This document shows, piece after piece, positions 1 through 5,254 of a stretch of DNA of 7,255 nt. Every line of letters begins with the position of its first letter. Position 1 is the first letter of the stretch. The stretch covers positions 1-7,255 of the forward strand of contig JAGVGX010000142.1 in the NCBI GenBank assembly GCA_020056865.1. The letters are read 5' to 3'. Made by a program: the position numbers and the translations under genes. The notes beneath the pieces were generated by a model that saw only the letters and a program-made list of their open reading frames with translations, was not told the DNA's origin and ran no database searches. The stretch comes from Desulfobacterales bacterium. Lineage in GTDB: Bacteria > Desulfobacterota > Desulfobacteria > Desulfobacterales > BuS5.

Positions 1-315
1 CTGATCGATGAGCTCAACTTCTGCGCCTGCAAGATCCACATGTGAAGGGATAATATCAAGGCCTTTCCATCTGGTTTTCATAATCGCATCCGGTACGGAT
101 ACGGAGCCGGAGTTACTGATGATATCATAAACCGTGGGGGTTTCTTCATTAACTTCAACACCCATGCCCTTGGTGGTATTGGACTGAGGATCCGTATCAA
201 CAATAAGCACTGATTTTCCTTGAAGAGAAAGGGCTGCAGCAAGATTAACAACGGTTACAGTTTTTCCCACCCCTCCTTTTTCATTAGCAACTGCAATGCA
301 CCTTGAATGCCTCAT
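1..315 (-). CDS. parA: ParA/Soj-type partitioning ATPase, N-terminal part (runs off left edge)
   Basis: These are the first 105 codons of a P-loop ATPase of the MinD/ParA family, which works with a ParB partner to segregate chromosomes or plasmids by cycling on the nucleoid. Seen in the translation: the protein starts [19 protein letters not shown], with the deviant Walker A motif KGGVGKT at residues 13-19, including the signature lysine K13. The A' motif VDTDPQSN follows at 39-46. The segment [20 protein letters not shown] near the cut is typical of Soj-like chromosomal ParA proteins. Family members are about 250-260 residues, so more than half of the gene lies outside the window. The ATG at 313-315 is supported by a GGAGG Shine-Dalgarno 8 nt upstream. 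The gene follows the dynamin-like GTPase gene after 27 bp, on the same strand, so the two are probably one transcript. Whether parB follows cannot be seen here. Confidence 0.93.
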   Translation of the reverse strand, partial: MRHSRCIAVANEKGGVGKTVTVVNLAAALSLQGKSVLIVDTDPQSNTTKGMGVEVNEETPTVYDIISNSGSVSVPDAIMKTRWKGLDIIPSHVDLAGAEVELIDQ

Positions 316-323
316 ATCCGTAT

Positions 324-328
324 CCTCC
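324..328 (-). promoter_or_regulatory. Ribosome binding site of parA
   Basis: On the minus strand GGAGG lies 8 nt upstream of the ATG at 313-315. It sits inside the 27-bp gap after the dynamin-like gene. It fixes the parA start and shows that parA has its own strong initiation signal rather than depending on coupling to the upstream gene. Confidence 0.75.
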
Positions 329-342
329 AGTTTGAATCATTG

Positions 343-2595
343 TTATATCAAAAAGTTCATTTTGTTTTTTGCCTCACAAATCCTGGTTGTAATCGTCAAA
401 GACGTTTTTTTAAGTTGTTCAAGCATTTCAGAAACGTTTTTTTTGTCAATATGGTTTTTTTCTATAGCCTGTGACATGGATAGAAAGCTTGATGAATTAT
501 CCTGAAACCGACCGGAAAGTGATTTATAACAACTGGTTGACGAGGCATCGACAAGGGTATAGATGTATTGAAACTTTAAATTTTCTCTGTAACTTTTAAG
601 ATGAAACACAACATCTCTTTCCATCTCAATTTTGATCCGTCGCATACTGTCTTTTAAAGCAAAAACCGATTCTTCATTTTTAATTTTAACAGGTTTTTTT
701 AATATCTGTTTAAACAACCTGACCATCATATAAAAACCAAGCCGTATTAGAGCCTCAGATTTAATTTTTGCAGAAAAACGGATTGCAGCAAGCACCGAAG
801 GAAGCTTTAAACCTGAAACGGTCTTTATATATTCGATATCATCAGGTTTTATCTTCATCGGCTTTTCTTTTACATGCCTGATCCCTATACGTTCCATTTC
901 AATGTTATATTTATCAAATGCCTCATGCAACATATGATCGTATGGATCATCTATCGATTCAAGATGCTGTCCAATTCGCAGTTCAAGCATCTTAACAAAC
1001 TTGATGATTTCAGGGCTTATGTTTTCAGTTACAAACGTTTCAATATCCTGCTTGAATTGTTGGAATACAAGGTAAAGGGTGTGCGAAAAACCTGAAACCT
1101 CCAGCGTGTTCTCATACCTGTTGATTACCAGCGGATACGTTCGTATAAAACAAACAAGGTCATCACAGATGCTTCCGGATTGCATGCCAAAAAAACGGTC
1201 GATATCCCCTTTAAGTTCTTTTTTTATTTTTTTTACCGCACCGTTGATCGTATCTTCAATCATGGCATGGATACGCTTCATTTTTTCATTATGCGTGTTG
1301 ATCTGATCGATGATGAGACTGGCATAATCTGCGTCCCGGTCAAGGAGTCCCTGGTTTAAATCGATCCAGCTATTTAAATCGGATACAATCAGGGCAAGGC
1401 GTTCAAGGTAGTTTTGTAAAAGAAGCGTATACCGACCGCCGGTAAGTTTTTCATGAAAGACTTCATGAAAACGACTGCTTTCAAGATCTGAAAATTCTGA
1501 AAGTGCGGTTTCCTTTTTCCACTGGTTAAACTTGATCCTGTCTTTTTCTTTTAAAGACGAATAGTTGTTACTATTTTGATATTTAAACAGGTTATAAAGC
1601 GATGAAAACGTATGAACTTCCGGTTCAGGTTTCATTAATGCAAGTTCTTCCTGAACCCTTTGAGCCAGTGCGGAAAGATCCGCTACAGATTCGTGTTCGT
1701 TAAAATCGACATTGATGATAAAAAGTATATTATCCAAAATGCCCATTTTTTTTATCATGGATAAAAACTTTATATCCGCTTCTCTCAACCCTGTTCTACT
1801 GCTGATAACATAGATGATCAGATGGGTTAACAAAAGATAATCCTGAATCATGGCAAGGTGAAGGGGATTGGAAGAATCACTTCCCTGACAATCTGCAATT
1901 TCTATGTGTTGATCAAGGTTGCCGGAGTTTATGTATAGCTGGATGTCTTTTAAATAAACAGAAAGGTTATCATCGCTTACAAAAGATCTGTGCTGATCAA
2001 AACAATCCTTATCAAATTGCACCGTCGTTGAATCTGACGAAATGGTTTGCTGTATATATTGAAATCCTTTAAGATAAGACGATAGGATAACACTTTGAAC
2101 AGTGCGAACTCCCTTTGCAACAAGCATTTCAGGATTAAGAGAACGTAGTGCCTGTTCAAGCTGCTCGCGATCTTTTTTTCTTCTTATATCAAATTTTCTT
2201 TTTTGTTTTTCCTTGTTTGATGACGGCAGCAAAACCAGTGCCTGGTCAATTTCCGCATTGATTTCATCCCATGTTTTAAATACAAGTTTTGCCCCAAGGG
2301 TATTTCCTCTTCGGACCTTTGTAACAAACGAAGTAATAACCCCAGCACCGCGTCTTAAATAATCGTCTGTGAAAAGAGTATTCACAAATGTGCTTTTACC
2401 TGATTTGATCGACCCGACAACAGCGACGTGAACAACTTCTTTTAACATCTGTTTTTCCATGTCTTCACATGTTTTTTTCCAGTTGTCAAACGTATTGTTC
2501 TGCATGCCTGGGATGGCGATAACATCACAAAGAAGTAAAGAAATATCCTGATTTATACCCAGCAATTCGGCTTTAATTTTACTGTATGTATCCAT
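343..2595 (-). CDS. Bacterial dynamin-like large GTPase (dynamin family protein)
   Basis: A 750-residue protein with an N-terminal GTPase domain and a long, mostly helical C-terminal region, as in bacterial dynamin-like proteins that bind and remodel membranes. Seen: G1 P-loop GSIKSGKST at 61-69; a candidate G2 threonine in GVITSFVTKV (T88); G3 DCQGSD at 235-240 (DxxG); then LIIYVISSRTGLREAD, and a putative G4 at LFIINVDFNE (N295, D297) that lacks the usual NKxD. About 174 residues separate G1 from G3, roughly 70 more than in typical dynamins, with a lysine/arginine-rich stretch at 128-142. The segment around 595-635 (GLKLPSVLAAIRFSAKI... LIRLGFYMMVRLFKQILKK) is amphipathic and basic, so it may act as a lipid-binding tip. 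No clear transmembrane span is present. The start at 2593-2595 has AAAGG 10 nt upstream. It is followed after 27 bp by parA. The fold assignment is firm, the cellular role is unknown; membrane fission or fusion, stress and phage defence are all possible for this family. Confidence 0.85.
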   Translation of the reverse strand: MDTYSKIKAELLGINQDISLLLCDVIAIPGMQNNTFDNWKKTCEDMEKQMLKEVVHVAVVGSIKSGKSTFVNTLFTDDYLRRGAGVITSFVTKVRRGNTLGAKLVFKTWDEINAEIDQALVLLPSSNKEKQKRKFDIRRKKDREQLEQALRSLNPEMLVAKGVRTVQSVILSSYLKGFQYIQQTISSDSTTVQFDKDCFDQHRSFVSDDNLSVYLKDIQLYINSGNLDQHIEIADCQGSDSSNPLHLAMIQDYLLLTHLIIYVISSRTGLREADIKFLSMIKKMGILDNILFIINVDFNEHESVADLSALAQRVQEELALMKPEPEVHTFSSLYNLFKYQNSNNYSSLKEKDRIKFNQWKKETALSEFSDLESSRFHEVFHEKLTGGRYTLLLQNYLERLALIVSDLNSWIDLNQGLLDRDADYASLIIDQINTHNEKMKRIHAMIEDTINGAVKKIKKELKGDIDRFFGMQSGSICDDLVCFIRTYPLVINRYENTLEVSGFSHTLYLVFQQFKQDIETFVTENISPEIIKFVKMLELRIGQHLESIDDPYDHMLHEAFDKYNIEMERIGIRHVKEKPMKIKPDDIEYIKTVSGLKLPSVLAAIRFSAKIKSEALIRLGFYMMVRLFKQILKKPVKIKNEESVFALKDSMRRIKIEMERDVVFHLKSYRENLKFQYIYTLVDASSTSCYKSLSGRFQDNSSSFLSMSQAIEKNHIDKKNVSEMLEQLKKTSLTITTRICEAKNKMNFLI

Positions 2596-2807
2596 TTTTC
2601 AATAACCTTTCATCGTATACACCTTTATGTATCAGCTTGTCAAAGCGATTTAAATGTACAGACAGAGACTGTATATCAAAAAGCACTACATGGGGTTGAG
2701 AAATAAAGGCCTTGTAAAATCAGGAGGCTTTTGATAAGATGAAAGGACATCTTAGTCTTAGGTAAAAGAAAAAATATTAACAAATAAAGTTAAGAGGAAA
2801 AGGATTT
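2596..2807. promoter_or_regulatory. Divergent intergenic region between dynamin-like gene and microprotein gene
   Basis: This 212-bp gap must hold promoters for both directions. On the minus strand a perfect TTGACA (2638-2643) is followed after 18 bp by TATACG (2614-2619). It points toward the dynamin-like gene, but the implied start of transcription (near 2607) falls on the AAAGG ribosome site, so this pairing is doubtful. On the plus strand I see a TAAAAT at 2715-2720 without a good -35 box. There is also an AGGAGG (2722-2727) in front of an 8-codon ORF (2739-2765). No strong hairpin was seen. Confidence 0.3.
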
Positions 2808-2975
2808 ATGTCAGAAAAGCACCCTGAGTGTCCGCTTTATAATCCCCTGAATTGCAAAGAATACTACAATCAGAACCTCTGTGCCTTTGTAAGAAATGAT
2901 AGGGTTTGTCTTAAAAAAAAAAAACCCAAACCGAAAAAACAAAGCCAAACCCTTAGTGCAGAAAAAACGAATTGA
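2808..2975 (+). CDS. Small four-cysteine, lysine-tailed protein (55 aa), hypothetical
   Basis: A 55-codon ORF reading MSEKHPECPLYNPLNCKEYY..., with cysteines at residues 8, 16, 25 and 34 (C-x7-C-x8-C-x8-C), followed by a basic tail KKKKPKPKK at 36-44. Near-regular cysteine spacing with an adjoining Pro/Asn-rich context suggests a small metal-binding or zinc-ribbon-like fold; no known family can be assigned by eye. GAGGA at 2794-2798 (9 nt upstream of the ATG) and AAGGA at 2800-2804 give a plausible ribosome site. The four-lysine stretch is encoded by an uninterrupted run of 12 A, a possible slippage site. It is divergent from the dynamin-like gene and convergent with the PEP-CTERM gene, with 50 bp between the stops. 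No signal peptide or membrane segment is seen. That it is a real gene rests on the cysteine pattern and the ribosome site. It could be a chance ORF, but the composition argues against that. Confidence 0.6.
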   Translation: MSEKHPECPLYNPLNCKEYYNQNLCAFVRNDRVCLKKKKPKPKKQSQTLSAEKTN

Positions 2976-3025
2976 AAAAACCAGGTGGGAGATACATGAC
3001 CGTAACGCTGTTTTTTAACAATTTA

Positions 3026-3598
3026 TTATGAATTAACAACCTTTCTTCGATAAAATACAGACAAACCAAGCATACCTGCTCCCATGAGCAACATAGATAC
3101 AGGTTCAGAGACCACGGGTTTTGAATCATAAAAAATACCTTTTCCAAATACCATCATATCTTTCATGTTCCAATCCGAACAAACAGTCATAAGATTTCTA
3201 AAGAATATGTCAAAATGATCAATCCCATGCCATTTAAGCGATACACGTGGAATATGTTTATCCACAGTGTTCAATCCCTGTCCACTATGAAAAGCAAAAA
3301 AACTATCTGTTTCGCTGAACAAGCCATGAAACCCGCTGTAACTGTCAAATGCATGGTCACCTACATGGTTGATATTTTCAACGCTGGCCTGCCATGCTCC
3401 GCATGAATTCATAACATCATCTGCTGTAAGGGCTTCCACATGCAAGCAGTCAGCCAAGGCAGAACGTTGATAACTCTTTGTATTCATAGTTATAAGGGTT
3501 TCGCATGATGTGTCGCTTGAACTGCCCCATATACTTACTAAACATAATAAACAACATAGCCATTTAAAACTTCGTAACATTTTTTTAGCGGTAACCAT
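3026..3598 (-). CDS. Exported protein with PEP-CTERM-like sorting tail, hypothetical
   Basis: A 190-residue protein of unknown function with both ends typical of exosortase substrates. The N-terminus (MVTAKKMLRSFKWLCCLLCLVSIWGSSSD) is a signal peptide: basic start, hydrophobic core about 12-24, probable cleavage near GSSSD. The C-terminus has KPVVSEPVSMLLMGAGMLGLSVFYRRK: an S-E-P triad (164-166) in place of P-E-P, a hydrophobic span (167-183) with glycines, and RRK (184-186). In known systems exosortase (EpsH/XrtA type) recognises this tail and processes the protein during transfer to the cell surface or extracellular matrix. The central region (about 30-158) has no recognised domain. The reading frame extends upstream to an ATG at 3688, but that would place the start before the sigma-54 promoter at 3643-3658, so the ATG at 3596-3598 is chosen; the ATG at 3578-3580 is an alternative. 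The ribosome site is weak. No exosortase gene is visible in the window. Confidence 0.75.
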   Translation of the reverse strand: MVTAKKMLRSFKWLCCLLCLVSIWGSSSDTSCETLITMNTKSYQRSALADCLHVEALTADDVMNSCGAWQASVENINHVGDHAFDSYSGFHGLFSETDSFFAFHSGQGLNTVDKHIPRVSLKWHGIDHFDIFFRNLMTVCSDWNMKDMMVFGKGIFYDSKPVVSEPVSMLLMGAGMLGLSVFYRRKVVNS

Positions 3599-3642
3599 CT
3601 TAAAATGCTTTTTCTTTATAAAATTAGTAAAATAGTAAATTA

Positions 3643-3658
3643 AGCAATAGTTGTGCCA
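3643..3658 (-). promoter_or_regulatory. Sigma-54 (RpoN) -24/-12 promoter of the PEP-CTERM gene
   Basis: Read on the minus strand the sequence is TGGCACAACTATTGCT. It matches the consensus TGGCACR-N4-TTGCW at every defined position, with GG and GC separated by exactly 10 nt. Transcription would begin about 12 nt past the GC, near 3632, leaving a leader of about 34 nt before the ATG at 3598. Sigma-54 promoters need an AAA+ activator bound upstream. In PEP-CTERM bacteria the PrsK/PrsR two-component pair with RpoN is known to control such genes, so PrsR is the natural candidate; this last step is inference. Confidence 0.85.
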
Positions 3659-3796
3659 AAAGCAAAAACATAATAAGAAAAGCTCCAAAATAACATGATT
3701 TTACTTGAATATAAAAAGGTTACAATGCAAGAAAAATACCATTTAAATAGCGCAACACCTACTGATTATGAAATTTTTACCATACAAATTATGCAA

Positions 3797-3812
3797 ATAT
3801 TTATATAAATAT
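3797..3812. repeat. 16-bp perfect AT palindrome
   Basis: ATATTTATATAAATAT is its own reverse complement. It lies about 165-180 bp upstream of the predicted sigma-54 transcription start, a distance usual for activator binding. The composition is pure A/T, so chance or DNA bending is an alternative. Confidence 0.45.
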
Positions 3813-3818
3813 ACACAT

Positions 3819-3840
3819 TTTTTATATAGACATATAAAAA
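3819..3840. repeat. 9-bp inverted repeat with 4-nt spacer
   Basis: TTTTTATAT and ATATAAAAA are perfect reverse complements separated by AGAC. It lies 6 bp from the 16-bp palindrome, and about 190-210 bp upstream of the sigma-54 start and 52 bp before the sigma-70-like -35 box. It could be a regulator site for either direction. The weak A/T stem and lack of a following T-run for the right-hand direction make a terminator unlikely. Confidence 0.4.
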
Positions 3841-3891
3841 GACGTGCCTGAATGCTTCTGAAACCGTACTGTCCGATGATATTATCTTGAC

Positions 3892-3920
3892 TTGTCTGTT
3901 TCTTTTTTGCAAAGTAGAAT
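3892..3920 (+). promoter_or_regulatory. Sigma-70-like promoter of the gspF-gspE operon
   Basis: TTGTCT (3892-3897) and TAGAAT (3915-3920) are separated by 17 bp. The -35 box matches 4 of 6 and the -10 box 5 of 6 consensus positions. Transcription would start near 3927, giving a leader of about 53 nt with GAGG (3963-3966) before the ATG at 3980. No sigma-54 pattern was found in this direction, so the two divergent genes seem to use different sigma factors. Confidence 0.45.
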
Positions 3921-3979
3921 CCATACTAAATATTTATTGTTAAGAGATTTTTCATCTTTATTGAGGCCCGCTAATCGTA

Positions 3980-5191
3980 ATGCATACGTTTTATTGTAAA
4001 ATAGCAACACCTGATGGAACGGTTACTGAACAGATGATCACCGCTGAATCTAAAACCTCACTTAAGATGCGCCTTGAAAATGAAGGCCATTTTGTTCTTG
4101 AAATGCACCATGAAAAAAAATTCTGGACAACCATTGCGCATCGTCGCGGAATTCGTCGTTTTAAGCAAAAAGATTTTTTGTTTTTTAATCAGGAATTTGC
4201 GGTTCTTGTAAAAGCAGGTCTTTCAATTGTAGCAGCCTTGGACGTGGTATTGGAAAAAAAAGACAAAAACGAACTTATAGAAACAATAAGAAAGGTGCGA
4301 GAAGACATATCTACAGGCGAGTCTGTTTCCAAAGCGTTTTCCAAATTCCCCCATATATTCTCCGGTTTTTATGTCGCCTGCCTAAGTGCCGGAGAAAAAA
4401 GCGGAAATATTCCCCTTGCTGTTTTACGATATGTGGAATACATGAAAAAAACTGAAAAAATACGACAAAAAGTCGTATCTGCTTCTGTATACCCACTGAT
4501 ATTAACCTGTGTTTCTGGTTTGGTTCTGCTCTTTCTACTTCTTTTTGTAGTTCCGTCGCTTACTGAAACATTTACAGAAGCAGGGTCTCAACTCCCCTTG
4601 CTTACACAGATGCTTATAAATATCAGTCATATGCTTAAATCCGGTTTTTTTTATATATTTTTAGCAATCATAGCTGCATATACAGGTTTTCTTTATTTTA
4701 AAAAAACCGACTCCGGACACATTGTTATAGACAGATGGAAGTTGTTGCTTCCTTTTTTAGGAAAAGTGTATATCCATTATTCCATTGCAAGGCTTTCCCT
4801 TACAATCGCTACTGTACTTGGCAGTGGAATGTCTCTTATGGATACCCTTAAAACTTCCTCTGATACGTTAACCAATTTTTTTTTAAAACAAAAGTTTGCA
4901 ACTGTGGTAAAACATATTGAAAGAGGAGCAGGGTTTTCCGAATCTCTCGCAAAAGACGGATTCTTTCCTGCACTCGCTGTTAGAATGGTTGCGGCAGGGG
5001 AGAGCAGCGGATCCCTTGAACAGGTTCTTATGGACATTGCCGACTTTTACGAGACCCAAGTGGATGCAAGGCTATCTATGTTAACAACAGCCATAGAACC
5101 TGCATTAATGATCTTTATGGGCCTGTTGATCGGCTTTATTGTTCTTGCTATGTATTTGCCCATTTTTCAACTTGCCGGCACAGTTACATGA
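3980..5191 (+). CDS. gspF: GspF/PilC/MshG-type inner-membrane platform protein
   Basis: A 403-residue polytopic membrane protein that forms the platform on which the assembly ATPase drives pilin or pseudopilin polymerisation. The N-terminal ~45 residues (FYCKIATPDGTVTEQMITAESKTSLKMRLENEGHFVLEM) match the small leading domain of the family. Two T2SSF repeats follow. The first, about 66-190, has KAGLSIVAALDVV (78-90) and LSAGEKSG (135-142). The second, about 267-393, has GSGMSLMDTL (281-290) and AAGESSGSLEQVL (338-350). Three membrane spans fit about 171-193, 222-240 and 374-396, the last followed by the usual YLPIFQLAG end. Length is normal for the family. GAGG lies 13 nt before the ATG, a rather long spacing. 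It is the first gene of a plus-strand operon; the ATPase follows after 63 bp. Sequence alone does not separate type IV pilus PilC, MSHA MshG and type II secretion GspF. Confidence 0.93.
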   Translation: MHTFYCKIATPDGTVTEQMITAESKTSLKMRLENEGHFVLEMHHEKKFWTTIAHRRGIRRFKQKDFLFFNQEFAVLVKAGLSIVAALDVVLEKKDKNELIETIRKVREDISTGESVSKAFSKFPHIFSGFYVACLSAGEKSGNIPLAVLRYVEYMKKTEKIRQKVVSASVYPLILTCVSGLVLLFLLLFVVPSLTETFTEAGSQLPLLTQMLINISHMLKSGFFYIFLAIIAAYTGFLYFKKTDSGHIVIDRWKLLLPFLGKVYIHYSIARLSLTIATVLGSGMSLMDTLKTSSDTLTNFFLKQKFATVVKHIERGAGFSESLAKDGFFPALAVRMVAAGESSGSLEQVLMDIADFYETQVDARLSMLTTAIEPALMIFMGLLIGFIVLAMYLPIFQLAGTVT

Positions 5192-5254
5192 TTTATGTAA
5201 ACCAAAAAACAGTTTATGATATTTTTTGCCATACATCATACTAAGACGCACTAA

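Larger units (their letters stand above)
3599..3979. promoter_or_regulatory. Divergent regulatory region between PEP-CTERM gene and gspF-like gene
   Basis: These 381 bp carry no credible gene. They are strongly AT-rich in the middle. They contain the sigma-54 promoter facing left, two AT-rich dyads (3797-3812 and 3819-3840) and a sigma-70-like promoter facing right (3892-3920). The spacing leaves ample room for an activator site 100-200 bp upstream of the sigma-54 start. Confidence 0.7.

Noticed and set aside
2976..3025. Terminator between the convergent microprotein and PEP-CTERM genes
   Set aside because: There are A and T runs on both sides, but no stable G/C-containing stem next to either.
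3215..3406. Plus-strand 63-codon frame opposite the PEP-CTERM gene
   Set aside because: It lies entirely antisense to a gene with recognisable signal peptide and sorting tail, and shows no domain of its own.
3599..3688. N-terminal extension of the PEP-CTERM protein to an ATG at 3688 (220 residues)
   Set aside because: It would place the start codon upstream of the perfect sigma-54 promoter and bury the signal peptide 30 residues inside the protein.
3897..3911. Possible sigma-54 site (TTGCA) upstream of the gspF-like gene
   Set aside because: The -24 element is TG rather than GG at the required spacing, while a better sigma-70-like pair overlaps it.
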